64,000 nucleotides of DNA from Symsagittifera roscoffensis (Eukaryota > Xenacoelomorpha > Acoela > Convolutidae), in the NCBI RefSeq assembly GCF_963678635.1, contig NC_087063.1, positions 2,394,073 through 2,458,072 on the forward strand, in the 5' to 3' direction. Under the pieces are notes generated by a model, which ran no database searches, had not been told where the DNA came from, and saw nothing but the letters and a program-made list of their open reading frames with translations. Position numbers and translations under genes: made by a program. Positions within the stretch are counted from its first letter, which is position 1. Each line of letters starts with the position of its first letter. This document shows, piece after piece, positions 1 through 11,900 of this stretch.

Positions 1-176
1 CACTGTTGACAGATTAGAAAGTTTTTCATGTGTATAGACAAAACAATGCCATCACCAAAGCGATGAGAACCCTGATAACCGAGGCATTTGAAAGTTTCCT
101 GAAAACCAGTGACCATGCTGTTATTCACATCTGCGCAGCACAGGGGATCATAATGTCTCGCAATCTGGTTCGCCAT
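1..176 (-). CDS. Possible partial coding region running off the left edge
   Basis: The minus strand is open from an ATG at 176-174 to the window edge, about 58 codons. The composition is more GC-rich than the surroundings and the codons read as protein-like, rich in Cys, Gly, His and Asn. No family is recognised. A longer frame on the plus strand (30-395) overlaps it, so the coding strand is uncertain. It may also be a transposon fragment. Confidence 0.2.
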   Translation of the reverse strand, partial: MANQIARHYDPLCCADVNNSMVTGFQETFKCLGYQGSHRFGDGIVLSIHMKNFLICQQ

Positions 177-263
177 GTTTATACTGTCTTAACCTCGGTG
201 GCGAATGGGTGCATTTTCATTTCGGAGCCACATATGAGAAATTCACTAACAACACTAACTGCA

Positions 264-307
264 GTGAGAGAGATCACATCTTCTCAAAGACTTGTGATCT
301 CTCTCAC
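264..307. repeat. Perfect 15-bp inverted repeat
   Basis: Arms 264-278 (GTGAGAGAGATCACA) and 293-307 (its exact reverse complement) flank a 14-nt spacer. The inner GAGATCAC/GTGATCTC parts could form a stem in RNA or be a paired protein site. No terminator-like T run follows. Function unknown. Confidence 0.6.
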
Positions 308-479
308 GTGTCCTCATGAGCTCAAAAGTGTTTGGTTACCTAACATAACCTTAGTTGATAACACTCTCTTAGCAATCTGGGTGATCATCTATTAGGTCCC
401 CTTTTGTAAAGAGTTGTTTTTTCCTTGGTTCGATGACACACATTTCGAAGCACGAGTTTTTCCATTTTGACAGTATATG

Positions 480-1010
480 ACAGCCAACGTTTTTATATTG
501 ACGGTATCTTTCCAAGGCCAAACTGAGCACTGGGTAAGTGCCCACTTTATTTTTTGTATGTTTCTGGATTCCGGAAACAAGTCCTTAATGATGTTCCAAA
601 ATGTAAGTGAATTTCATTTGCAAAATTTTAGTTGATTCCGCGTACAAAAACCTGTAACTTACATTTGTGGAACCACATTTGTCGTTTTTGTTGGTGCATT
701 GATTTTATTGCGGCTTCCGCAAAGAGCGAATATAGGTACTTAATCCTGGTTCCACAAAAATAAGCGGATTACGCAAATGTAATTGGGTTCCGCAAACTGA
801 TGCGGATTCCGCTTACAAATCGCGGATTCCGCTTACAATTTATCGAATTTGCTGAAATTTGCGGATTTCGCCTACAATTTGCAGATTCTACTGACAGTTG
901 CGGATTCCGCGACAACTGAAGTTTACTAAACACATAAACTACAGCATGTTGATGGATTCCACAAACTGATTCCGGATTCACACATTTTTTTGCGGAGTTT
1001 GCAAAGTTTT
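480..1010. repeat. Dispersed repeat with reiterated GGATTCCGC motifs
   Basis: This stretch repeatedly contains variants of GCGGATTCCGC(T)TACAA, most regularly at 800-910. Its first part (about 500-600) resembles the right-hand region at 59345-59440, with a shared GTTTCTGGATTCC-GAAACAAG core, and both are followed by further TTCCGC repeats. No convincing coding frame is present. It is probably a dispersed, internally repetitive element. Confidence 0.5.
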
Positions 1011-1149
1011 TGCGATTTTGATCAATACAGTGTTTTAGTTATTTGTCCGTGGAACCCAAAACAGCAGAGAAGATCAAAGAAAAATAGCCATGTTGCGGTT
1101 TCCACAACAAATCTGATTTTTGCCTGTTAGGGAAACCGCCCCACAATTT

Positions 1150-1730
1150 ACAAAATGCACAGTTTGACCTCATAAAGATCTGACAGATTAACTCCGGTAG
1201 TTTGTCTTTTTCTGATCTGTGGGCGTCTAACAGTATGTGGTAAAAATTTTCGGAGTTGGAGGCAGATAGAATGGTGCAGAATAGGGACAAACAGACTGTG
1301 GCGGACAGGGCAGAGATCTTGACTGCAGCTGCAGGTCGAACAGGCGGCGAGATGCCACACTACATACAAGTGATCATACATATATTTAAGTTCAAATCGT
1401 TTTAGACAACATTTGCACGTCAACTTCAACTTCGTGAATCAGCCTCATCTAAATGAGATCCAGAATCCCAACGGAGAGTCGCCTGTCGCGATGACCAAAA
1501 CTCAGCAGGCATTCACAATTTCTCCCCCAAACAATGGAGCTCAATGTCAAACTGTGATTTGGACTCAAGATCCATCTTCCGGGCAAAAAATCGACGAAAC
1601 AGTTCCTCATCAATGCGTCGATTCCTCATTTCCCAAAACAAATCAACTCATCAAAGGCCCAAATCATCCCGCATCATCAGGACAGTGTCATATTTTGTTG
1701 CAAAATTTTGGTCTAATTTTTGCATATTGA
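1150..1730. other. GC-richer open stretch, coding strand unresolved
   Basis: Base composition rises here and both strands stay open. The plus strand has a 105-codon frame (1413-1730) rich in Pro, Gln, Ser and Asn. The minus strand has a 93-codon frame (1148-1429) whose start contains a CxxC...HxxxxxH arrangement resembling a single zinc finger, and another short minus frame near 1520-1650. No family is recognised. It could be an exon or transposon remnant. From 1731 to 2089 I see only AT-rich sequence, part of it distantly similar to 9880-9990. Confidence 0.25.
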
Positions 1731-2089
1731 AATTTTATTTCCTTAAGTTTATTTAAATTTCAATTGTAAAAAACAATATTATACAATTTAATTCAAAATC
1801 AATTTTTGTCAATCCAAATTTGTAAACAACTAAATACTTTGAGTATTCGAAAATAGCAGGTCAGAAGAAAAATAGGCCTTGATCAATCTGCATCGAGATA
1901 GTTAAATTTGATTGAATGTGACACACAAAAATTTCAAAGGTTTTTTTTCAAAATGTTTCCTTGCTGTTTTTTTTCTCATTTTCCATCTTACATCAAGAAG
2001 GCGTTGCCCTGGTACTCATATGAGACACGCTGCATATCTGCTCCAGATAAATCTGCTTCGATCATCATGCTTTGTGAAAAGTTGTAATC

Positions 2090-2275
2090 CAATACTTGAA
2101 TTAATATAGAGATAGATAAGCAACTGATGTATATCAAACGAGACAATGTATTCGGTAAATCCGAAGGCCAAGCACCTGCCAAGATGTCTACGGTAGAAAT
2201 GAAATGAAATGATTGACAAGATGAACCGTCGTGAACTAAATAAACTTAGATACTGATTTAGCACTATGACTACCC
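2090..2275 (+). mobile_element. Truncated SINE-like element, third copy of a dispersed body
   Basis: The sequence from TAGAGATAGATAAGCAACTG through TGACAAGATGAACCG to CTTAGATACTG matches the bodies at about 3640-3825 and 7280-7465 with scattered substitutions and small indels. The B-box head seen in the other two copies (see 3557-3615) is missing here. This supports an independent, older insertion of the same short element. Confidence 0.6.
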
Positions 2276-2576
2276 TCTTGTAAAATAAACAAACAAACTA
2301 CACTTGTAAATAAATAAACTGCACTGGTCATGGTTCGGATAAAGTTAAGTACTCAAAGGAAAGTTTTTAAACATAAAGCTATGTTCGGTCCTGCTTTATC
2401 AAGATAGCGTAAGTCGCAGAGTTTTAGGCACTTTTAAGAACATGTTAAGTTTTTGTCAACTGCTAAAAGTTTTGACATACTCTGATCTCTTTCAATCTAC
2501 TTCTTTTTCCTTGACGACTCCTCGTGTAATTGAGTCAATCATGACCCTCCCCATCTTTGTCATCGCTGTTCTTTTC

Positions 2577-3190
2577 TCACTTGATTTCCTGGATGTTGTG
2601 TCGCTCTCCGAGTCTTGACTTGATTAAGTGACCAGTCGTTACTTCGTCGCCCGCCGCCGGCATTTCTATCGTAGCTTCCTCCGGTATGTCGCCTCCCTTG
2701 TCGTTTCGTTTTTCCGTTTCTGCCTTTTTGCTAGCTCTTCTTTTCGCTGACGTGCTTGCCCCTTCATTCTGCTCACCCTCCAGTTTCTCTAACATTATCT
2801 GCTCGCTCGCTTCGTTTCGTGCATCGCCCCTTGAGTCCGTTCGCTCCGTTTATTCATTTGTCGGTCCTACTTGTGATTCCGGCAACGATGCCAATGGCAG
2901 TTTTCCGCCGATTCTTCTTGTACCAATGGTTGGCTGTCGCTCTCTGATTCCGACTCTTGCGCGCATATATAGGTCGCTGCGCCCCGCTTTACTGATTTTC
3001 CCGAGTTGCGCTTTTTCGTCTCCGCAATCGCGACTTTCTTTCTTAAATCCGCAGGCGTAGGTGGCTTTGGGAGTCCTGTGCTTCTCTTTTTCGGAGTGGT
3101 CGATTTCCGAATTGCAACTCCGGATTTGCAACTCCGGAATTGCAACTCCGGAATTGCAACTCCGAATTGCATAGAAATTGAAAAACTCAT
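2577..3190 (-). pseudogene. Degraded K/E-rich open reading frame, possibly transposon ORF1
   Basis: A GC-rich block on the minus strand reads as a charged protein (Lys, Glu, Ser, Arg, Ala rich) in two frames. The upstream half (3190-2867) is open in one frame. The downstream half (3131-2577) is open in another with a single in-frame stop at 2850-2852, so at least a frame change or a stop interrupts it. The hydrophobic plus-strand frame over the same bases is its antisense shadow. No catalytic motif or family is recognised. The composition would suit a gag/ORF1-like protein or a nuclear low-complexity protein. The upstream end runs into a 14-bp tandem repeat and hairpin. Confidence 0.35.
3113..3168. 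repeat. 14-bp tandem repeat (TTGCAACTCCGGAA), about four copies
   Basis: Four near-perfect consecutive units of TTGCAACTCCGGAA run directly into the 17-bp palindrome at 3169-3207. Confidence 0.85.
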
Positions 3191-3207
3191 TTTTTCAATT
3201 TCTATGC
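3169..3207. repeat. Perfect 17-bp hairpin
   Basis: Arms 3169-3185 (GCATAGAAATTGAAAAA) and 3191-3207 are exact reverse complements with a 5-nt loop (CTCAT). It lies at the junction between the GC-rich open frame and the AT-rich satellite block. Confidence 0.9.
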
Positions 3208-3556
3208 AAATTCTAAAATATTGGTCTCGTTAAAATTCTTTTGTTCTGTTTTTATGCCACAACATTGTACTGCTAAAAGACTCACTCTTAGTTTTTCACG
3301 AAAATAAATAGTCCGCCTAAAAATTTGATCTGATCTGATATACTCAGTTTTCAGTTTTTATGCTAAAAAAATTTGTCTGCTAAAAGACTTATTGAAAAAC
3401 TGGTCTATTAAAAGATTCATTTTTGAATTTTTTTGGCAACATTATGGTCTGCTAAGGTTTCAAATTTCAATTTTTAGGTTAAAAGATTATTTTTCGAAAA
3501 GATTAATTCTCATTTTTTAACTTACAAGATTAGTTAGCTAATATCCTCAAACTTCT
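3208..3556 (+). repeat. Degenerate ~43-bp satellite, block 1
   Basis: Quasi-tandem units with the core TTGGTCTGCTAAAAGACTCA, usually preceded by TTTATGCTAAAAA, repeat every ~40-45 bp with many substitutions and indels. The core carries a short inverted repeat, GTCT...AGAC. The same order of diverged units recurs at 10415-10765, so the block was duplicated after the units had diverged. Confidence 0.7.
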
Positions 3557-3615
3557 AATAACTGACATGAGATGGGATTTTCCCGCGTAGGTTCGAATCC
3601 TGCTGACTGCTTCAT
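3557..3615 (+). mobile_element. tRNA-derived head with pol III B-box (copy A)
   Basis: GGTTCGAATCC is a perfect B-box. It sits in a foldable T-arm (GTAGG-TTCGAAT-CCTGC), preceded by GGGATTTTCCC, which resembles the long variable arm of a type II tRNA. The A-box half is not recognisable, so this looks like the 3' half of a tRNA fused to the body that follows, as in a SINE. It may no longer be transcribed. Confidence 0.55.
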
Positions 3616-6207
3616 GAAAAAAGTTGTAATCTTGAGTTAATGTAGAGATAGATAAGCAACTGATGTATATAAGATCAAATGAGACAATGATTTAGGTGAA
3701 ATCCGAAGGTATCAAACAATCCGAAGGCCAAGCACCTTCCAAGATGTCTACGGTTGATGTGAAATGAAATGGTTGACAAGATGAACTGTCATGAACTAAA
3801 TAAACTCAGATACTGACTTAGCATTATGACAGCTTCAAGTTAGTTTCTTTTAATTGAAAGTGACATATAAACTTCAATAAAAACTTTTTTCAAGTTTTTT
3901 CGTTTCTCTTTTTCTCAGTTTCTTTCATACATTGAAAAAGAACACGTCCCCCTTGTGCACATTTAAAACCGGCTATAATATTGATCAAGATAGCCCGACG
4001 AATCACAAGATACGCACATTTTAATATATGGCGACTAAGGGCGCCGGTGATTCAAATGCTACCAAGGTTTTGCCACCGCTGCGCGTTTCTTAAGATAGTC
4101 CGCCGAATACAAGGTAAATATATAGAAGACAGCCAAAAACTCGTTCAAATCGTGCCCTTGCCATCCTGCAAACAATCACACAATGTAATGCAGTGTTTTC
4201 TCGCTAATTAAGGCACTTCTGTTTTTGAAGTTAACAGTTTTGTTATCAAATTGTGCGATAACTGTCCTAATTATTGAAGCTCAACCAATTGTTGAGATTT
4301 TATTGCATGTGTCAACCTTTTATGCGTTAGTTGAAATGTCTTGGTCGACTGAAGCTTCTTTTTTTCAATTATTTTATGCAAAAAAATGTCCACTAAATGC
4401 GTCGTTTTTTGTGCTAAAAGAATAAGCGGCAAAAAAAATCTCATTTTCAAAAAATTTTTCCGTTAAAAGACTGAATTTTTGCTTCATATGCAAAAAATAG
4501 ACCTGCTAATAAATATAAGTAAAGTTTTAAGCTGAAAAGCTGGTCTATTCAAAGCTTCAATTTTTGCCAAACGAATAGACTGCTAAAAACTCTCTTTCCA
4601 GTTTTAATTGTAAAAACTATGCCAAAAAATTGTTATGCTGAAACTCTCATTCTTTTCATGCAAAAAAACAGGTTGCTAAAAAAACTCATTTTCAAAAAAA
4701 CTGTTTAAAACCTGATCTGCTAAATGACTCAGTTTCATTTTTATGGCTGGAAAACTGTTCTGTTCAAAGTGTGGTTTTTCATTTTTTCTAACAAAAATAT
4801 AATTTGCTGGAAAAACTTACTTTCAAAATTTTATGGTAGAAGATTGATTTTTTCCAAAAACTGTTTTTGCTCGTTTTTCAGTTTCGACGCTTAAGAATTG
4901 GTGTTTATAAAGACAAACTTTCATTTCTTATGCTGAAAAATTGTATGATAAAAGCTGCATTTTCAAATTTTTTGGCCAAAATGTTAACCTGTTATTAATT
5001 TTATCCAATTTTAAAGCTAGAAGATTGGTCTTCCGAATAATTCGTTTTCTAATGGACAGCTAAAGAAATTGTTCGGGTAAAATCTTCGCTTTTATGCTTA
5101 AAGGTTGTGCTACAAAACTCATCTTTGAAATTTCATGGTAAAAACCTGGTTCTAAATTATTTTTTGTTTCTCAATTTGTGTGCTAAAAACTGATCTGCTA
5201 GTAGATTCAGTTTTCACAGTTTGTGTCACAATATAGGTCTACAAAAAAAAAACTTTGAGAAAGTTTATGCTGAAAGACTGGTCTGTTTAAAGCCGCTTTG
5301 TTCAGTTTCCCTACCAAAAGGTTAACCTATTAAAAAACTATCCTTTTACTTTTTAAATTAAATGATAGGATCTCATTTTCAATCATTACGATAAACGATT
5401 GTTCTTCTAAAAGTTTTAACTTTCAAATTTTAAGCTAAAAATTGTTTTGCTTAATGACTCTTTTATATTAGTTGATGCATGCATGGAAATTGTATGAAAA
5501 TGTTGGGTTGAGTTGATAATAAATTCAATCAATAGAAAAACGAACTGATAAAAAACTATCAGCTAATTAAAAATTTATATTTTTAATTTAGCTGTTTAAT
5601 TTTTTTCGAGGCTCATGAAAACTACATCTTAAGTTTTGATCCAGTGAAATGTTTTACAAGATGCCTAAGCCAAATAATTTCTGAAACGCACTGCTTCAGA
5701 TTTCAAAAATAGGGAAAAATCTTTTTGCGTAGTAAGATTTGAAAAATGAATTGATCACTACGAGTTTAAAAGAATCTGATGCTTCAGTAAAAACCGCACT
5801 GATTACTTTTTCGATTTGCGATAACAAAAAAGCTTCAATATTTAACTCTCATAAAAAATCAAGAAAGCTGGTTATTGTACAAGACGCACAAAACATGTTG
5901 ACTAAATTCAAACAAGAAAAAAGCTCAAAATAATGAAAACTATAAAAAAAAAACAATTTCAGTAAAAAGTTTAAAATTTTGCTGTATAATTTTCCCGTGA
6001 TTTGTATTTCCAGAACAAAAACACATTCACGTTACATAAAAACTCTCCAGAAAAAGTTATATAGATTTAAACAATTTTTTGAATAAAGCGGTCGAGTTCT
6101 GATAGAAATAAACCCGTCAGATCAGTCTCTGATCAAACTTCTTCTACAGACAAAAATTATTGAAGTTTTTTTTTTATTTTTTTTATTTGTGCTTTTTTTC
6201 TCAATTT
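3557..6207 (+). repeat. Segmental duplication, copy A (2.65 kb)
   Basis: This segment matches 7197-9762 almost base for base, offset 3640 bp. Both start at AATAACTGACATGAG and end at TTTTCTCAATTT. Copy A holds about 70-80 bp near 5140-5215 that copy B lacks. The segment contains a tRNA-like head, a SINE-like body, degenerate ~43-bp satellite units and AT-rich unique sequence. The small open frames in it (3981-4211, 4225-4425) are conserved only as far as the recent duplication explains, so I do not call them genes. Confidence 0.9.
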
Positions 6208-7150
6208 GAAAGTCTTATTTTCCAGTTTTTAAGCAAAAAATTTGACTGATAAAAACTCTTTTCTTTGTTTCTTTAAATGACTGGTCTTCAAAAATTTAGA
6301 ATTTTGAGTTGTGTACCAAATGCTGAAAGATTGGTCTGTTAAAACTCATGTTTTACGCTAAAATTAGGTCTGCTCAAAGAATCATTTTTGAAATGTTCTG
6401 AGTAAATGATTGGTTTGAGGAAAAAACTTATTCCTCAACGTTTATGTTGAGAGAATGGCCTGTTGAGGACTCAGTTTTCGGTTTTCAGATTCAAAAAGTT
6501 TGATCTGCTAAAGTTTTCTTTTTTTCTGTTTTAAGTGAAAAAAATGGTCTGCTAACAGACTCATTTTAAGTGTTCATGCTGAAAAATTGGTATGTTAAAA
6601 CTCACTTCTTATGCTAAAATTAGGTCTGCTGAAAGAATTATTTTTCAATTGTTTTAGTAACAGATCAGTCTGCTGAAAAAAACTACTTCTTCAAGGTTTA
6701 TGCTAAAAATTTGGTCTGTTGAAGGACTCATTTTTCAGTTTTAGTTTGAAAATTTTGCAAGGTTAAGTCCTCATTTCGCAATTTTTAAGCCAAAATTTTA
6801 ATCTGCTAGAAACGTTTCCAAGAATTGATGATAGATGATTTGTCCACTAAAACGAGTTAGTTTCCAATGTTTATACAAATGAGTCTCTCTGCCAACATGC
6901 TCATTTATTAGTTTCCATGCTCAAAAATTAGTTATCTATAACACCAAATTCTATGCCAAAAGATTGGTTTACTAAAACCTCGTTTTTCATTTTTTAAGCT
7001 ACAAAAGTAATTAGCTGAAAGCTCAAATTTAATTTTTGTGCTAAAAAATTGGTCTGCTGAAAGACTCAATTTTCTATTGTTAATATGAAAACTTAGTCTG
7101 ATAAAAGACTTATTTTGAAATTGTTTGCTCTAGGTTGGTCTCCTGACATA
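6208..7150 (+). repeat. Degenerate ~43-bp satellite, block 2
   Basis: This block continues the GGTCTGCTAAAAGACTC-type units. It corresponds unit by unit to 10886-11745, so blocks 1 and 2 are the two halves of one older block, now split by copy A of the 2.65-kb segment. Confidence 0.7.
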
Positions 7151-7196
7151 ATTCAGGTAATGCAGTAGTTTTTGATACGACTTTACAATTTCTAGG

Positions 7197-9762
7197 AATA
7201 ACTGACATGAGATGGGATTTTCCCGCGTAGGTTCGAATCCTGCTGACTGCTTCATGAAAAAAGTTGTAATCTTGATTTAATGTAGAGATAGATAAGCAAC
7301 TGATGTATATAAGATCAAATGAGACAATGATTTAGGTGAAATCCGAAGGTATCAAACAATCCGAAGGCCAAGCACCTTCCAAGATGTCTACGGTTGATGT
7401 GAAATGAAATGGTTGACAAGATGAACTGTCATGAACTAAATAAACTCAGATACTGACTTAGCATTATGACAGCTTCAAGTTAGTTTCTTTTAATTGAAAG
7501 TGACATATAAACTTCAATAAAAACTTTTTTCAAGTTTTTTCGTTTCTCTTTTTCTCAGTTTCTTTCATACATTGAAAAAGAACACGTCCCCCTTGTGCAC
7601 ATTTAAAACCGGCTATAATATTGATCAAGATAGCCCGACGATTCACAAAATACGCACATTTTAATATATGGCGACTAAGGGCGCCGGTGATTCAAATGCT
7701 ACCAAGGTTTTGCCACCGCTGCGCGTTTCTTAAGATAGTCCGCCGAATACAAGGTAAATATATAGAAGACAGCCAAAAACTCGTTCAAACCGTGCCCTTG
7801 CCATCCTGCAAACAACCACACAATGTAATGCAGTGTTTTCTCGCTAATTAAGGCACTTCTGTTTTTGAAGTTAACAGTTTTGTTATCAAATTGTGCGATA
7901 ACTGTCCTAATTATTGAAGCTCAACCAATTGTTGAGATTTTATTGCATGTGTCAACCTTTTATGCGTTAGTTGAAATGTCTTGGTCGACTGAAGCTTCTT
8001 TTTTTCAATTATTTTATGCAAAAAAATGTCCACTAAATGCGTCGTTTTTTGTGCTAAAAGAATAAGCGGCAAAAAAATCTCATTTTCAAAAAATTTTTCC
8101 GTTAAAAGACTGAATTTTTGCTTCATATGCAAAAAATAGACCTGCTAATAAATATAAGTAAAGTTTTATGCTGAAAAGCTGGTCTATTCAAAGCTTCAAT
8201 TTTTGTCAAACGAATAGACTGCTAAAAACTCTCTTTCCAGTTTTAATTGTAAAAACTATGCCAAAAAATTGTTATGCTGAAACTCTCATTCTTTTCATGC
8301 AAAAAAACAGGTTGCTAAAAAAACTCATTTTCAAAAAAACTGTTTAAAACCTGATCTGCTAAATGACTCAGTTTCATTTTTATGGCTGGAAAACTGTTCT
8401 GTTCAAAGTGTGGTTTTTCATTTTTTCTAACAAAAATATAATTTGCTGGAAAAACTTACTTTCAAAATTTTATGGTAGAAGATTGATTTTTTCCAAAAAC
8501 TGTTTTTGCTCGTTTTTCAGTTTCGACGCTTAAGAATTGGTGTTTATAAAGACAAACTTTCATTTCTTATGCTGAAAAATTGTATGATAAAAGCTGCATT
8601 TTCAAATTTTTTTATGCCAAAATGTTAACCTGTTATTAATTTTATCCAATTTTATAGCTAAAAGATTGGTCTTCCGAATAATTCGTTTTCTAATGGACAG
8701 CTGAAAAAGTTGTTCGGGTAAAATCTTCGCTTTTGTGCTTGAAGGTTGTGCTACAAAACTCATCTTAGAAATTTCACAGTTTGTGTCACAATATAGGTCT
8801 ACAAAAAAAACTTTGAGAAAGTTTATGCTGAAAGACTGGTCTGTTTAAAGCCGCCTTGTTCAGTTTCTCTACCAAAGTGTTAACCTATTAAAAAACTATC
8901 CTTTTACTTTTCAAATTAAATGATAGGATCTCATTTTCAATCATTACGATAAACGATTGTTCTTCTAAAAGTTTTAACTTTCAAATTTTAAGCTAAAAAT
9001 TGTTTTGCTTAATGACTCTTTTATATTAGTTGATGCATGCATGGAAATTGTATGAAAATGTTGGGTTGAGTTGATAATAAATTCAATCAATAGAAAAACG
9101 AACTGATAAAAAACTATCAGCTAATTAAAAATTTATATTTTTAATTTAGCTGTTTAATTTTTTTCGAGGCTCATGAAAACTACATCTTAAGTTTTGATCC
9201 AGTGAAATGTTTTACAAGATGCCTAAGCCAAATAATTTCTGAAACGCACTGCTTCAGATTTCAAAAATAGGGAAAAATCTTTTTGCGTAGTAAGATTTGA
9301 AAAATGAATTGATCACTACGAGTTAAAAAGAATCTGATGCTTCAGTAAAAACCGCACTGATTACTTTTTCGATTTGCGATAACAAAAACGCTTCAATAAT
9401 TAACTCTCATAAAAAATCAAGAAAACTGGTTATTGTACAAGACGCACAAAACATGATGACTAAATTCAAACAAGAAAAAAGCTCAAAATAAAGAAAACTA
9501 TAAAAAAAACAATTTCAGTAAAAAGTTTAAAATTTTGCTGTATAATTTTCCCGTGATTGTATTTCCAGAACAAAAACACATTCACGTTACAAAAAAACTC
9601 TCCAGAAAAAGTTATATAGATTTAATTAATTTTTTGAATAAAGCGGTCGAGTTCGGATATAAATAAACCCGTCAGATCAGTCTCTGATCAAACTTCTTCT
9701 ACAGACAAAAATTATTGAAGTTTTTTTTTTTAAATTTTCATTTGTGCTTTTTTTCTCAATTT
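7197..9762 (+). repeat. Segmental duplication, copy B (2.57 kb)
   Basis: Second copy of the segment at 3557-6207, differing by scattered substitutions and a deletion of about 70-80 bp. It carries the same B-box (GGTTCGAATCC near 7230) and the same SINE-like body. High identity over the whole length indicates a recent duplication. Confidence 0.9.
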
Positions 9763-10330
9763 CTCTCTAACATCAAAAAAATATGTTCCAATGGGATTCA
9801 AATAAAACACGCTACTGGTTCGCTCAATAAAAACCTGCATCGTTTATTATGCTTCGGAATAGTTGCATTTAATTGAAAGTTACAGATATATATTATAAAA
9901 AGCTTTTTTCAATGTCATTCATTTTTCTTTTTCTTGAATTCCATCTTTCATTAAAATATTACACGTCGCCCTGATACACAGACAAAACAAGCTACTCATT
10001 TTCTGAAGATAGCCCGCCAATTCAAACGCTATCAAACTTAACCACCGCAGCACTTTTCAAACGATAGCACGCCGAATACAAGATAAATAAATAAACTGGC
10101 AAAAACATGCCCAAAACATGCTCTAACCATCCCGCACACAACCACGCAACGTAATGCAGTGTTTTGCTTATAATTGAAACTCTTTGCTTATAATTTTTTT
10201 CGAAGTTTTGTAGACAAATTGTGCGACAATTGTCTTGATTATAAAGGCATAACCAAATTTTAGCCTTTTTGCGTATGTCAACCATTTATGCGTATGTTGA
10301 AAATTCTTTGTCCGCGGAAGCTTCTTTTTT
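9763..10330 (+). repeat. Older, diverged relative of the duplicated segment
   Basis: Stretches at about 9880-10160 align loosely with 3850-4200 and 7490-7840: the TTTTTCAA...TTTCTTTTTCTT run, AAGATAGCCCGCC, CCGAATACAAG and GTAATGCAGTGTTTTGCT. This suggests an ancient third copy. No gene is supported. Confidence 0.5.
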
Positions 10331-11900
10331 CACATTTTTAGGTAAAATATTGTCTGTTAAAAGCCTGGTTGTTTGCACTAAAAGATTGATCAGCTAAAAA
10401 ACTCATTTTTCAAATTCTATCCTAAAATATTGGTGTTGTTAAAATTCTTTTGTTCTGTTCTTATGCCACAACATTGTACTGCTAAAAGACTCATTCTTAG
10501 TTTTTCACGAAAAAAAATAGTCCGCCTAAAAATTTGGTCTGATCTGATATACTCAGTTTTCAGTTTTTATAATGAAAAATATGTCTGCTAAAAGACATAT
10601 TTTCAATTTTATGCTGAAAAACTGGTCTATTAAAAGATTCGTTTTTGAATTTTTTTGCCAACATTATGGTCTGCAAAATTTTCAATTTTTAGGTTAAAAT
10701 AATATTTTTGAAAAGATTAATTCCCATTTTTTAACCTACAAGATTAGTCAACTAATATCCTCTAACTTCGTTTTTTCGTGCTAAAAGCATAGCCTGCTAA
10801 AAGAATTGTTTTTCCTTTTATATCGTAAAAAATTGATGTGCTAACAAACTAAGTTTTAAATTTTTCGTTAAAAAGCTGATCTTTTGAAAGTCTTATTTTC
10901 CAGTTTTTAAGCAAAAAAATTGTCTGATAAAAACTCTTTTCTTTTTTTTCTATAAATCTTTGGTCTTCAAAAATTTAGAATTTTGAGTTGTATACCAAAT
11001 GCTGAAAGATTTGTCTGTTAAAACTCATGTTTTACGCTAAAATTAGGTCTGCTCAAAGAATCATTTTGAGTTTTTTTAGTAACTGATTGGTCTGCGGAAA
11101 AAAATTTATTCCTCAACGTTTATGCTGAGAGAAAGGCCTGTTGAAGGTCTCAGTTTTCAGTTTTCAGATTCAAAAAGTTTGATCTGCTAAAGTTTTCGTT
11201 TTTCAGTTTTAAGTGAAAAAACTGGTCTGCTAACAGACTCATTTTAAGTGTTCGTGTTGAAAAATTGGTATGTTAAAACTCACTTAACATGCTAAAATTA
11301 GGTCTGCTGAAATAATTATTTTTCAATTGTTTTAGTAACAGATCAGTCTGCTGAAAAAACTACTTCTTCAAGGTTTATGCTAAAAATTTGGTCTGTTGAA
11401 GGACTCATTTTTCAGTTTTAGTTTGAAATTTTTGCAAGGTTAAGTCCTCATTTCGCAATTTTTAAGCCAAAATTTTAGTCTGCTAAAAACGTTTCCAAGA
11501 ATTGATGATAGATGATTGGTCCACTAAAATGAGTTAGTTTCAAATGTTTATACAAATAAGTCTCTCTTCCAATATGCTCAATTATTATTTTCCATGCTTA
11601 AAAATTGGTCATCTATAAGACCAGTTTCTATGCTAAAAGATTGGAAGACTGGAAGACTCAATTTTCTATTGTTAATCTGAAAACTTAGTCTGATAAAAGA
11701 CTTATTCTGAAATTTTTTGCTCTAGGTTGGTCTGCTGACAGACTGGTTTTTAAATGTTTTTGCTAGAAGCTTGATCTGCTAAGAAACTCATCTCTCAGTT
11801 TTTATGCTAAAAATTGTTCTGCTAAAAATTGGTCTCTCATAAAATCTTTTTCAAAGTTAATATAATAAAATAGGCAAAAGGACTGTTTTTTACATTTTAA
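10331..11900 (+). repeat. Degenerate ~43-bp satellite, block 3 (uninterrupted version)
   Basis: This is a long run of units with core GGTCTGCTAAAAGACTC. 10415-10765 matches block 1 and 10886-11745 matches block 2. Here the two halves are contiguous, joined by 117 bp of further satellite units that copy A replaces in the other locus. From 11900 to 12490 I see only AT-rich unique sequence. Confidence 0.7.

Noticed and set aside
30-395. 121-codon plus-strand frame at the left edge
   Set aside because: No domain. It overlaps an equally protein-like minus-strand frame and contains the 15-bp inverted repeat, so its coding status cannot be supported.
3981-8065. Pairs of 76- and 66-codon frames conserved in both 2.6-kb copies
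   Set aside because: The whole segment is duplicated with near identity, so conservation of the frames carries no information. The older relative at 9880-10160 does not keep them open.
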